A stretch of DNA of 45,740 bases, from positions 1 through 45,740 of the forward strand of contig JAEDMP010000009.1 of NCBI GenBank assembly GCA_016302965.1, in the 5' to 3' direction. Source of the stretch: Bacteroidaceae bacterium. GTDB taxonomy: Bacteria > Bacteroidota > Bacteroidia > Bacteroidales > Bacteroidaceae. The number at the start of each line of letters is the position of its first letter. Position 1 is the first letter of the stretch. The position numbers and the translations under genes were made by a program. The notes below the pieces were generated by a model, which was not told the DNA's origin, ran no database searches, and saw only the letters and a list, made by a program, of their open reading frames with translations. Of this stretch, positions 34,001 to 41,502 are shown piece after piece.

Positions 34001-34825
34001 ACCGGTAACGCTGCGGTCTACGTGGTCATTGACTAATCCCAGACTGTCGCCCAGGGTGGTTTCCCAGATGGCCGCCTTCTTGTTCAGACACATGAGCGTA
34101 CCTTGCCCATAGAGCCAGATATTGTCGGTCTGGTCGGCAAATGCACGGAGCGTAGGCGTGTGGCGAAGTCCCTTGTTGGCTATCTCCTGATTCTTCCATA
34201 CGACACGCTGCTGGTGCATAATGTCACAACAGGCAAGCGTTCCGTCCTCGTAGACAATGAGGGCTCCGTCGCGACACTCGCTGATGGAGCATACCTTGCC
34301 ATGGGGTATGCCCTGACTGCCTTCCATATAGCCAAACTCATAAATGAGCTGTTGCTGCATGTTATAGGCAATAATACCCTTTTGCGGCACATAGAGCCAG
34401 AGATTCTTGAATTTGTCGAAATAGACGATGGTTGGCGTATCGCTGATGCCCATGCGGGCATAGACCTGATGCATGTCTCGCTCAAAGGTCTCCGACTGGG
34501 GATGATAGACACAGAAGCCGGTGGCGGTCTCTATCCACAGGCTGTTGTCGAGTGCCTCCTGGATATTGATGATATAACTGTCGGGGAGCGAAGACCCATC
34601 CTGCGAGTTACATTGGAAGCTTTTGAAGGAATAGCCGTCATAACGGTAAAGTCCGGCGGGAGTGCCAAACCAGACGTATCCTTTGGAATCCTTGACGATA
34701 CAGTTCACCTGACTGCTGGTGAGTCCGTCTTTGGCATCCAGCGTCTTGAAAAGGTAGACAGCGGCTGTCATCATCGGCACCAACAGCACCAGAAGCAGTA
34801 TCAGTAGTTTATTTTTTGCACTCAT
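31028..34825 (-). CDS. Hybrid two-component-like regulator lacking kinase and phospho-acceptors
   Basis: A 1265-residue membrane regulator. Residues 1-25 are a signal/anchor, about 28-660 a periplasmic propeller built of Reg_prop repeats (VWFGTPAGLYRYDG first), about 680-770 a Y_Y_Y domain, and 778-798 a transmembrane helix. Inside the cell come a dimerisation-like helix pair (about 810-870), a receiver-like domain (about 930-1045), a low-complexity linker and an AraC DNA-binding domain (about 1165-1265). The normal HATPase domain is missing: only about 60 residues separate helices and receiver. The H-box histidine is replaced by Asp833 (SDDLRQP) and the receiver phospho-acceptor by Lys982 (CKQNMP), while D939, D940 and K1036 remain. 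It likely signals without phosphotransfer. Confidence 0.9.
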   Translation of the reverse strand: MSAKNKLLILLLVLLVPMMTAAVYLFKTLDAKDGLTSSQVNCIVKDSKGYVWFGTPAGLYRYDGYSFKSFQCNSQDGSSLPDSYIINIQEALDNSLWIETATGFCVYHPQSETFERDMHQVYARMGISDTPTIVYFDKFKNLWLYVPQKGIIAYNMQQQLIYEFGYMEGSQGIPHGKVCSISECRDGALIVYEDGTLACCDIMHQQRVVWKNQEIANKGLRHTPTLRAFADQTDNIWLYGQGTLMCLNKKAAIWETTLGDSLGLVNDHVDRSVTGMAADKIGNIWISTDHDGLLKAHVNTHRMERVEPKSMNGNQQHIVSVQTVYVDNTDLLWVGTERNGVAFYGNNIYRFDAKPLGDITAIAEDVNGRLWYGTSDRGIVGYNGPLSGQRISSMASTADGSVWVGTKRNGLTRIRPDGTTTCYTANDSSRTLINNQVTSLCTDKSGNLWIATAGGLQVYSLRMNNFSSYTKENGRLHTNNVTSLCCGRNNRMLAGTDQGLLELNLSTMEKTVLIGNSTNMKTFTNNYITQVFEDSRGIIWVGTREGLNILSNNNDSLNYLTEKNGICNNNICGIVEDKNHNIWVSTSNGVSRVVVQRDHERGSFNFGLYNYDTSDGLQGHEFNKGAILATADGRVVFGGLYGVNVTRKLGKNDTGGLPRVMLTQLIVDGKEIQIGHEYDGNIILSQALNESREIVLNNNQNTFSIKFAAGNYNQSERLQFAYLMEGLHHDWRNGNALSHGVDFERLSSGTYTLHVKAVGADGSASNQVRQLKITILPPWWLSWWMILIYVVSALLIGYSWHFGMKRQAYVWKKKKAVINELMMQKEEIKAASDDLRQPMARMASIIGNITEMPTTSIESKEQLNALHFQMLQIITRISEMQTVLENPEQKAKSTASDRLQLNDNGMVSIAEMTEGELTSEIRTHRTDLPTQKYTVAFVDDNPRFLKFVEKYLSNIYDLHTYNDIETVASDLLVLSADVLVCKQNMPMMTGSELCNQLKLNHNTHQTKFILMTDGVLTPQDMEGMNITLAADDYLAKPFSMQDAVMRINRILGLAPTESLQDVIEGGETRMLEGRNASMTTATESYDGDGINLLSDSGLDNTAKMDAPSDSAGKLDSDSSMTAVKQPGGVSEETKQVMERYYGQDGTIGSYSMSDIMDQQLIRNVEQYVVQNMSRGQISLEDMALAMGMGRVPFFHKIRNITSKTPAELVRDLRLKHACTLLERTNINMSELAINVGFMTAENFIHIFKEKFGMTPLEYRLKNKKV

Positions 34826-34869
34826 CGGTTCTATCTTCGTATACAGTCAAGTGGATGTGAATAATGGTA

Positions 34870-35817
34870 TCAGATCATGCACGAGTAGTGGTCTACCACT
34901 CCGAGCAGATGGTTTTCCTCATCGACGACGAGCACCGAGTGAACCTTGTGACGGTTCATTATCTGCTGTATATCTGATATCTTGGCATGTGGAGAGACGG
35001 TCTTGGGATGGACGGTCATGATGTCGGCCACGGTTTTGTTGAACGATTCGGCCTTCCAGCGCTCCATGGCTCTGCGTATGTCACCGTCGGTAATGAGTCC
35101 GGCAATGACCCCGTCACGCTCGGCCACCCCCAGCCCCAGCTTGCCCTGGCTGACAGCGATGATGGCATCGCCAAGATTCATCTCTGGCGTGATAACGGGC
35201 AGATGGTCCGAAATCATGACATCCTGGGCGGTGGTAAGCAGACGTTTGCCCAACTCCCCTCCGGGGTGGAACTGGGCAAAATCCTTGGGTTGGAAGTTGC
35301 GTTTCTCCATCAGAGCCACTGCCAGGGCATCGCCCATGGCCAGCGTGGCGGTAGTGCTGCTCGTGGGAGCCAGGTTCAGCGGGCATGCCTCCTTGCTCAC
35401 GCTCACGTTCAGATGACAGGTGGCATATTTGGCCAACAGCGAGCGGGGATTGCCGCTCATGGCCACAATGGGTATCTGCATGTGAAGCACCATGGGCAGA
35501 AAGCGGAGCAACTCGTCGGTCTGGCCTGAGTTGGAGATGGCAAGCACGATATCGTCCTTGGTCATCACGCCCAAGTCGCCATGGTAGACATCAAGTGGAT
35601 TGGTGAAGAACGAGGGGGTGCCGGTGCTCGACAGTGTGGCGGCTATCTTGGCTCCGATATGGCCGCTCTTGCCTACTCCGGTAACAATCACCTTGCCATG
35701 ACAGTGGAATATCATCTCCACCGCCTCGTCGAAATTCTCGTCAAGTTTGGGAATCAGGTCCAGCAAAGCTTGGGCCTCATCCTTGATACATTGTATGGCG
35801 TATTCTCTGGTTGTCAT
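34870..35817 (-). CDS. kdsD: Arabinose-5-phosphate isomerase (KpsF/GutQ family)
   Basis: A 315-residue aldo-keto isomerase making D-arabinose 5-phosphate for Kdo synthesis. An N-terminal SIS domain (GVGKSGHIGAKIAATLSSTGTP near residue 48 onward in part; SNSGQTDELL near 95) is followed by two CBS domains (about 205-315; ITDGDIRRAMERW near 242 and the final VHSVLVVDEENHLLGVVD in part). The catalytic-site histidine region FHPGGELGKRLL is near 185. It lies 39 bp after kdsA, which uses its product, a direct pathway link. Confidence 0.95.
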   Translation of the reverse strand: MTTREYAIQCIKDEAQALLDLIPKLDENFDEAVEMIFHCHGKVIVTGVGKSGHIGAKIAATLSSTGTPSFFTNPLDVYHGDLGVMTKDDIVLAISNSGQTDELLRFLPMVLHMQIPIVAMSGNPRSLLAKYATCHLNVSVSKEACPLNLAPTSSTTATLAMGDALAVALMEKRNFQPKDFAQFHPGGELGKRLLTTAQDVMISDHLPVITPEMNLGDAIIAVSQGKLGLGVAERDGVIAGLITDGDIRRAMERWKAESFNKTVADIMTVHPKTVSPHAKISDIQQIMNRHKVHSVLVVDEENHLLGVVDHYSCMI

Positions 35818-35856
35818 GCTATTGGGATATGGCGGGTTTTGCCCGTTAATGGATGA

Positions 35857-36618
35857 TTAGTCTTGTTCCAGTTGCCCGATGAGGGACTCCAGCTTGTCCA
35901 GCTCCAGCATATTCGCGGCGTCGCTCAGGCCAGCATCGGGTGTGGGATGCACCTCAAAGAACCATCCTGTAGCTCCAAAGGCCTTGGCGGCCAAAGCCAT
36001 AGCGGGCACAAAGCGGCGGTCGCCTCCAGTCTTGCCGTTGCTGCCTCCGGGACGCTGTACGCTATGGGTACAGTCCATGATTACCTGGGGGACAATTTCC
36101 TTCATATCAGGGATATTGCGGAAGTCGACCACCAGATTGTTATAACCGAACATATTGCCCCGCTCGGTGAGCCATACGTCGCTTGCTCCTGCCTCGCGCG
36201 CCTTTTCTACGGGATAGACCATGTCCGGGCCACTGAGGAACTGGGCTTTCTTGATATTGACCGTACGGCCTGTCTTGGCTGCCGCCACCAGCAGATCGGT
36301 CTGCCGGCAGAGGAAGGCTGGTATCTGGATGACATCCACCACCTCACCGACTGGGGCTGCCTGCCAGCTCTCATGGATGTCGGTCAGGATGCGGAGGCCG
36401 TATCTCGACTTCACATCGGCCAGCATCTGCAGTCCCTTCTCCAGTCCGGGACCACGGAAAGAACGGATGCTCGTGCGGTTGGCCTTGTCAAACGAGGCCT
36501 TGAAGATGATGTCGGTATGCAGGCGGCAGTTGATGGCCACCAGTTGACGTGCCACCTCGTCGAGCAATTCGGCACTCTCGATGACACAGGGGCCTGCTAT
36601 ATATGTCTTTTTCGTCAT
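35857..36618 (-). CDS. kdsA: 3-deoxy-8-phosphooctulonate synthase (Kdo-8-P synthase)
   Basis: A 253-residue aldolase condensing phosphoenolpyruvate with arabinose 5-phosphate. Visible are AGPCVIES near residue 8, FKASFDKANRTS near 39, FRGPGLEKG near 54, DVIQIPAFLCRQTDLL near 95, and the metal/active-site loop GGSNGKTGGDRRF near 190. Slightly shorter than the E. coli enzyme but complete. It starts at ATG 36618, 90 bp after the MscS-type gene, and precedes kdsD. The pair supplies Kdo for the lipopolysaccharide inner core. Confidence 0.96.
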   Translation of the reverse strand: MTKKTYIAGPCVIESAELLDEVARQLVAINCRLHTDIIFKASFDKANRTSIRSFRGPGLEKGLQMLADVKSRYGLRILTDIHESWQAAPVGEVVDVIQIPAFLCRQTDLLVAAAKTGRTVNIKKAQFLSGPDMVYPVEKAREAGASDVWLTERGNMFGYNNLVVDFRNIPDMKEIVPQVIMDCTHSVQRPGGSNGKTGGDRRFVPAMALAAKAFGATGWFFEVHPTPDAGLSDAANMLELDKLESLIGQLEQD

Positions 36619-36708
36619 GACGATTGTTGTTTGATGCGATAATTATACAGATGATTATATATAGGTGTCTGGATTCGTAACTGTGGGCGCTTGCTGCAGG
36701 AGGAACTG

Positions 36709-39072
36709 TCAGTTGCGGATATGCACATCACACTGCGGGAAGGGAATCTCGATGTTGTGCTCGTTGAGGGTGGTATAGATACAGTCCTTGAGGTCGCTCT
36801 CGGCAAAGGCCTGCTTGAGCACCTGCACCCAGGTGATGAGTTTGAGATTGACACTGTTGTCACCCAAATCGACTACCACCACCTTGGCCGGACGGTCGGG
36901 GTCGAGCAGAGGATGGTGCAGCCCATTGACCGCATCCTCTATCAAAGCCTTCACCTGTTTGAGGTCGGAACCGTAAGCCACGCCAAAGAAGACTACAGAG
37001 AGCGCATAGCCATGGTTACGGGTAAGGTTCTTGTAGTTCTTGGTGAAAAGCTGACTGTTCTGGAAGGCGATGACCGAACCGTCGACCGATTCGATGAGGG
37101 TGCTGGTATAGCTGATGGATGCCACCTTTCCGCGGATGCCGTCACACTCGATGAGGTCGCCCACCTTGATGCGGCCGGCCATGAGCGAGATGCCATAGTA
37201 GATATTCTCCAGAATGTCTTTCGATGCGAAACCGATACCGGTGGACAAGCCTCCCGATACCACCATCAGCCAGGTGAAACTGGTGCCGAGAATGGAGAGG
37301 CTGATGAGTGCCCAGGCACCCCATACCACCACCTGGATGATATTCTTGCCCATCATCGTGCGGCTTTCGGCGGTCTCGGGGTCGCTCTGCCTGAAATGCA
37401 TGCGCAACAAATCCAGCACCGTCTGACAGATATAGGAGAAGGCAAACCAGAGGCTCACCACTACGGCCAGGCGGAGAAGTCCGAGCTTGAAGTCGGGCAG
37501 ATCAACAAAGTTCTTCGTAAAGACGCTCCAACAGAGGTCGCTCAGATTGAACACGTCTGCCGCCCAGTAGATGGAAATCATGACCGAGGCCACACTCATC
37601 ATCGGCAATACCACCTGATAGACCATGTAGAAGAGCCATGTCTCCGTGATGGGACGCTCTCCGATACGGTGGCGCAACCCATACAGATTGGCCCAGCGGC
37701 GCAGACAGGTGATGGTGAGGATGCAGGTGAGCTGCATAATCCACCAGATGAGCAACTGCACACTGAGCAGCGTATAACCCACCCACGAGCACACCACCGA
37801 GCAGATGAAAACGGCCTGGGAGCTGTAGGTATAGAAAAGGTCGGAGCGCGGGATATTGGACTTGTGGTTTCGGATGAGCCGCCACTGCCACAGTGCACAC
37901 AACAGCAGCACGGGAGGGAAAATCAGGTTGACCAGCTCATTGGGAACCAGTATGATGCGGAAAGAGATGACCATGAACCCAACCACCATGAGCGGACTGT
38001 AGATGCGGAAAGCACTATGAATCTGGGACCCCTTCAGACGCAACAGAAGCGAGACCAGAATCACACCCAGCAGCCACGCATACTCTACCAACAGGTCGCT
38101 CGCCATGATGATGAAATTCTGCTCAGAGGCAGCCTTGACAATGGCAAGGATGAGGGCAAAGGTCCAAGTGGTGGAGGCAAGGATAACGCAGGTGCGCTTC
38201 TTCATGAACTCCTCGGTGCGGAAACGCTTGGGCAGCAACAGGCGTACAACCAGCAGGTTGAGCGCCGATGCCACCACTCCATAAAAGAGGATGATGAGGA
38301 AGAGGCCGAAGATGAAACGGCTGTCCCACTGCGAACGGCTGCCAGGACGCATCCTGTACTTCTGGCTCACGGTCTCCTGGGTCTGCGAGAGCACGGAGCC
38401 CAACTTTCCGAGGATGGTGAAATAGTCTTCGCCACCATTCCTGAAGATGCTGGTCTGGATGTCGCCATACCGTTTGTTGGCATAGTCGTTCATGTTTTTC
38501 AGATGCTGTTCGGCCATCTCGTAGATACGCATATACTCCTGCGTATTGTCCCGGTTCTCCACCAGCGTATTGCGGATATTGGTGGCCAGTGTCAGACACA
38601 CATTGCGGTCTGTGCGGGCACGGTCGGAGAGCATCATGGCAGGCATCTTGCGCAGGCTGCCGATAAGGCTGTCATAGCGGCCGATTTCCTGCTCGGTATT
38701 GGCCATGTAATTCCGGAAAGGGATTTGTGTCTTCTTGAAGTTCTGGAACTGCTCAGTGGCTTCATGACAGGCATAGGTGAGGTCGAACACATAGTCCTGC
38801 TTCTGCGAATAGAGCATCAGCGAGTTACGGTTGCTGTTACGCAAGAGACTGATGAGCTGTTCGCGTATGACCTCACCGCGCTTTTTGTTCTCCGAGTTCT
38901 GGTTGTCGAGCTCCCGATGATAGTTGACCAGCTCTGTCTTCAAAATCATGAGCGTGTTCTCCAGGTTCTTCTCCTTGAGCACGGCCCTTGACGGCACGGC
39001 CATCATCAGTACTGTAACAATCAGCAGCAAATATTTCTTCATCTTTCGATTGTGGTTGTCATTATGATTCAT
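36709..39072 (-). CDS. MscS-type mechanosensitive channel with large N-terminal region
   Basis: A 787-residue channel protein. After a signal peptide (from ATG 39042; MKKYLLLIVTVLMMAVPS) comes a periplasmic, largely helical region (about 30-240), then around ten transmembrane helices, then the MscS core near residues 590-780. The pore helix and beta domain are recognisable: SGGLSTGIGFASKDILENI and GDLIECDGIRGKVASISYT in adjoining pieces. This layout resembles MscK/YbdG-like large channels. ATG 39072 or 39042 are both possible; the first is 47 bp below the promoter start region. It is the first gene of the envelope operon. Confidence 0.9.
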   Translation of the reverse strand: MNHNDNHNRKMKKYLLLIVTVLMMAVPSRAVLKEKNLENTLMILKTELVNYHRELDNQNSENKKRGEVIREQLISLLRNSNRNSLMLYSQKQDYVFDLTYACHEATEQFQNFKKTQIPFRNYMANTEQEIGRYDSLIGSLRKMPAMMLSDRARTDRNVCLTLATNIRNTLVENRDNTQEYMRIYEMAEQHLKNMNDYANKRYGDIQTSIFRNGGEDYFTILGKLGSVLSQTQETVSQKYRMRPGSRSQWDSRFIFGLFLIILFYGVVASALNLLVVRLLLPKRFRTEEFMKKRTCVILASTTWTFALILAIVKAASEQNFIIMASDLLVEYAWLLGVILVSLLLRLKGSQIHSAFRIYSPLMVVGFMVISFRIILVPNELVNLIFPPVLLLCALWQWRLIRNHKSNIPRSDLFYTYSSQAVFICSVVCSWVGYTLLSVQLLIWWIMQLTCILTITCLRRWANLYGLRHRIGERPITETWLFYMVYQVVLPMMSVASVMISIYWAADVFNLSDLCWSVFTKNFVDLPDFKLGLLRLAVVVSLWFAFSYICQTVLDLLRMHFRQSDPETAESRTMMGKNIIQVVVWGAWALISLSILGTSFTWLMVVSGGLSTGIGFASKDILENIYYGISLMAGRIKVGDLIECDGIRGKVASISYTSTLIESVDGSVIAFQNSQLFTKNYKNLTRNHGYALSVVFFGVAYGSDLKQVKALIEDAVNGLHHPLLDPDRPAKVVVVDLGDNSVNLKLITWVQVLKQAFAESDLKDCIYTTLNEHNIEIPFPQCDVHIRN

Positions 39073-39127
39073 GCTTGTCTTCTGACCCCGGGGCTTCATG
39101 CCCGGGCGATCCAACGTTATCAGCGTG

Positions 39128-39159
39128 CAAATATAGGCATTTTTATTGTGTTATGCAAA
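39128..39159 (-). promoter_or_regulatory. Promoter of the mscS-kdsA-kdsD envelope gene set
   Basis: Minus-strand TTTG (39156-39159), 20-bp spacer and TATATTTG (39128-39135). No internal terminator or second full promoter is seen down to 28540, so all six genes may depend on it. Confidence 0.7.
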
Positions 39160-39301
39160 ATTTGCAACATTTATTTTCAATATATTCGATTTGTTGTCGC
39201 TCTGCAGGCTTGCTTCCAGGAGAAATGGCGCTTGCTTTTGGAGGATTGACGAGGGGCAGACAGGGTGTCAGGGATACCGCATGCACGAACCGCGCAGGCC
39301 G

Positions 39302-39343
39302 AAACAAAAGAGAGCGGAACACTTCCGAAGAAGAATTCCGCTC
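39302..39343 (-). terminator. Terminator of tRNA-Cys
   Basis: Minus-strand 8-bp stem GAGCGGAA (39336-39343) and TTCCGCTC (39312-39319), then TCTTTTGTTT. It lies 13 bp after the tRNA 3' end. Confidence 0.75.
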
Positions 39344-39356
39344 AGGGGGAAGGGAG

Positions 39357-39427
39357 AGGTACCTAGCAGAGTCGAACTGCTCTACACGGTTTTGCAGACC
39401 GTTACCTAACCGATCGGCCAAGGTACC
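39357..39427 (-). tRNA. tRNA-Cys(GCA)
   Basis: Complete 71-nt cloverleaf on the minus strand: acceptor GGTACCT (39427 downwards) pairs with AGGTACC, discriminator U at 39357, anticodon GCA at 39393-39395, T-arm with GTTCGACTC. No CCA is encoded. It is a single-gene transcript with its own promoter and terminator. Confidence 0.95.
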
Positions 39428-39444
39428 ATTCGCATTTGCGGTTG

Positions 39445-39476
39445 CAAAGGTACGACTATTTTTTGGAATAGCCAAA
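39445..39476 (-). promoter_or_regulatory. Promoter of tRNA-Cys
   Basis: Minus-strand TTTG (39473-39476), 20-bp spacer, TACCTTTG (39445-39452), 18 bp from the tRNA. The flanks (39453-39470) closely resemble those of the tRNA-Gly promoter at 226-257. Confidence 0.78.
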
Positions 39477-39523
39477 TTTTTCCGGCATCTTTTTCAAAAA
39501 ACGCCTTATTTTTTTTCGTTTGC

Positions 39524-39646
39524 ATGACATTCCGAACAACCTTTATGCCCATCAGACCTTCCAAGCAGGAACTTTACGAGACTGACAAGCGCATACGATA
39601 CAGCGACACAAATAATAGTATATACGATAAACAATTGCATAAGTAA
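39524..39646 (+). other. Possible 40-codon open frame in the tRNA-Cys/Nudix gap
   Basis: ATG 39524 to TAA 39644-39646; the second half (SKQELYETDKRIRYSD) is charged and looks somewhat protein-like. There is no promoter box or ribosome-binding sequence in front of it. Otherwise 39477-39692 is A/T-rich and empty. Probably chance. Confidence 0.12.
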
Positions 39647-39692
39647 TAATTTGGAAAAAAGTATTTAATGGTTATCAGGCATTATTGCCAGT

Positions 39693-40220
39693 TTACTTTC
39701 TACATAGGATTTCATCATCGGCACTGCCGAAAAAGCGCACCCACTCCTGCTCGAAATTGGGAGTAAAGACACCCTTGCCCAAATGCTCCTTTATCTCCTG
39801 GACACTCCAGAAGCGGCCCTCCTCCAGTTCAGTCTCATTGGGACACACGGGACCATCATAAACCGTGCGGTGAACAAACACGAGTTCCCGCTCACGGTCG
39901 CTCTCAAACACATAATGCCCCATCGATTCCGGCTCGAAATCAGTAATGCCCAACTCTTCGGACACTTCGCGCTGCAAAGCCATCTGGACATTCTCGCCCA
40001 AATCCACATGCCCTCCCACGGCGGTATCCCAGCGGCCTGGCTGGATATCCTTCCACCGGGGACGCTTTTGAAGATAAAGCTCACCCCGGGACGAGAAAAC
40101 ATGGAGATGGACTACGGGATGAAGAGGCTTGGTGCCGCCATGCGCCTCCCCTCTGGTGACACTGCCGATGACAGTCCCCTGTTCGTCCACTAACGGAAAC
40201 AATTCTTCTTGACAATCCAT
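39693..40220 (-). CDS. Nudix hydrolase
   Basis: A 175-residue Nudix protein. The box is complete: GHVDLGENVQMALQREVSEELG, read as GHVDLGE near residue 71 and REVSEELG near 85, so the metal-binding glutamates are present. The layout, with an early strand ELFPLVDEQGTVIG and VVHLHVFSSRGELYLQKR, resembles isopentenyl-diphosphate-isomerase-like/YfcD Nudix enzymes. The substrate cannot be assigned. ATG 40220 opens the conserved part; a further in-frame ATG at 40286 would overlap the lipid kinase gene. It follows the lipid kinase by 10 bp. Confidence 0.88.
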   Translation of the reverse strand: MDCQEELFPLVDEQGTVIGSVTRGEAHGGTKPLHPVVHLHVFSSRGELYLQKRPRWKDIQPGRWDTAVGGHVDLGENVQMALQREVSEELGITDFEPESMGHYVFESDRERELVFVHRTVYDGPVCPNETELEEGRFWSVQEIKEHLGKGVFTPNFEQEWVRFFGSADDEILCRK

Positions 40221-40230
40221 GGTATGATAG

Positions 40231-41340
40231 TTATTGATTGGTTTCACGATCGGCATCCGAAACAGCCGGAGCATCCCCCGGCGCACCCTTGGTCTTGTCG
40301 GCCTTTGCCGAACTGGTCAGCTTGCGCAACAGCACCTTGTTGATGGCCTGGATGCGACGTCCCTGTTTCTCTATATCATCGCGTACATTATTTATATTAC
40401 TAAAGAAATCCGAAAAGGCATTGAGCACCGCATTGGGCTGCGCATTGTCTTCAATCACCTCGGGATTGGTGATGATGCGGATGCCACGCTCCTCGATATG
40501 CACGTCAATGTCGCAACCGGTGGTCGTAGGGTCGCCATCAAAATGGATGGCTCCCGGCTTGGAACGGTGAATCCGGATGCTCTTGGCGCGGAAGGTCTTG
40601 ATTTTTGAATTCTTGTCGAGCGTACGGTTAATCAAGTCGATACTGATTTGCGGGGCATCAAAGGCAGTGAAAGGCTCCATGATGATGACATCCATCAGGC
40701 CGTCAGTCATGGTAGCCTTAGGGGCGATATAGGCATTGTTGCCATATTGCGACGCATTGGCGCAAGCAATCAGGAAGGCCTTGTAGCGGCGAGCTCCCGT
40801 CTCATCCACCACCTCGTAGGTCTCAGGCTGGTATTTCAGTCCCTCGCGCAACACATTCTCGACATAGGTCAGCCTCCCCCGTCTGCCTGCCTCGGCAAAC
40901 TTCAGACTGATGAAGGCGTCGAAACCCATGCCGCAGGTACAGAAGAAGGGAAGCCCGTTGATGACACCATAATCGAGACTCTCCACCTTGCAATGATTGA
41001 GCAGCCCTATGGCACGCTTCACATCCATGGGAATACAGAGATGGCGAGCCAAACCATTGCCCGACCCGCAGGGGATAATACCCAAAGCCGCCGTAGAATG
41101 AACCAGAGCACGAGCCACCTCATTGACGGTGCCATCGCCACCTACTGCCACCACCACATCAGCCCCCTCCTGTACACACTGGAGGGCAATCTCCGTGGCA
41201 TGCCCGGCATAACGGGTCACCTCCACACGATAATCATAGAGCCCCTTGTCAAGGTGCTCCTCAATCAGCCGAGGTATCTCTCCTTTGCTGTGAGTACCCG
41301 ACCGCGGATTCATGATGAATACGGCTTGTTTCTTGTTCAT
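40231..41340 (-). CDS. Diacylglycerol/sphingosine kinase-family lipid kinase
   Basis: A 369-residue lipid kinase. The DAGK catalytic domain begins at residue 5 (VFIMNPRSGTHSKGE) and carries the ATP-binding GGDGTVNEVARAL near 67-79 and IIPCGSGNGLARHL near 88. The C-terminal beta domain includes FDGDP near 270. The last 60 residues are a charged tail. Family members phosphorylate diacylglycerol, sphingoid bases or ceramide. ATG 41340 opens the domain and lies 5 bp from a TACTTTTG box, so the mRNA may be leaderless. It is divergent from serine palmitoyltransferase, which makes a sphingoid-lipid substrate plausible. Confidence 0.88.
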   Translation of the reverse strand: MNKKQAVFIMNPRSGTHSKGEIPRLIEEHLDKGLYDYRVEVTRYAGHATEIALQCVQEGADVVVAVGGDGTVNEVARALVHSTAALGIIPCGSGNGLARHLCIPMDVKRAIGLLNHCKVESLDYGVINGLPFFCTCGMGFDAFISLKFAEAGRRGRLTYVENVLREGLKYQPETYEVVDETGARRYKAFLIACANASQYGNNAYIAPKATMTDGLMDVIIMEPFTAFDAPQISIDLINRTLDKNSKIKTFRAKSIRIHRSKPGAIHFDGDPTTTGCDIDVHIEERGIRIITNPEVIEDNAQPNAVLNAFSDFFSNINNVRDDIEKQGRRIQAINKVLLRKLTSSAKADKTKGAPGDAPAVSDADRETNQ

Positions 41341-41345
41341 TAGTG

Positions 41346-41353
41346 CAAAAGTA
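41346..41353 (-). promoter_or_regulatory. -7 promoter box of the lipid kinase gene
   Basis: Minus-strand TACTTTTG placed so close to the ATG (41340) that transcription would start at about the start codon. A clear -33 box at standard spacing is not seen. Confidence 0.5.
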
Positions 41354-41448
41354 CTAATTTCCGCCGATTTTCCCACACAATTCGCACATAAAAAACACTA
41401 AAAAGAAGAATAATTACCAAAACATGCAGTTATTTAGTAAAATTTATG

Positions 41449-41456
41449 TAACTTTG
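41449..41456 (+). promoter_or_regulatory. -7 promoter box of spt
   Basis: TAACTTTG, 46 bp upstream of the spt ATG. No TTTG is found at the standard -33 place. Confidence 0.55.
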
Positions 41457-41502
41457 CAGCCTCATTCGATTATGAGTTGATATTCTCACCTATTTTAAAA
41501 CA

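Noticed and set aside
32225..34036. A 603-codon open frame antisense to the large regulator
   Set aside because: The sense strand encodes clear propeller repeats and domain order; the antisense product has no domain signal.
36691..38991. A 766-codon open frame on the plus strand, antisense to the MscS-type channel gene
   Set aside because: It mirrors the codon pattern of a well-supported gene, has His/Gln/Asp-rich composition typical of antisense translation, and shows no recognisable domain, promoter or start context.
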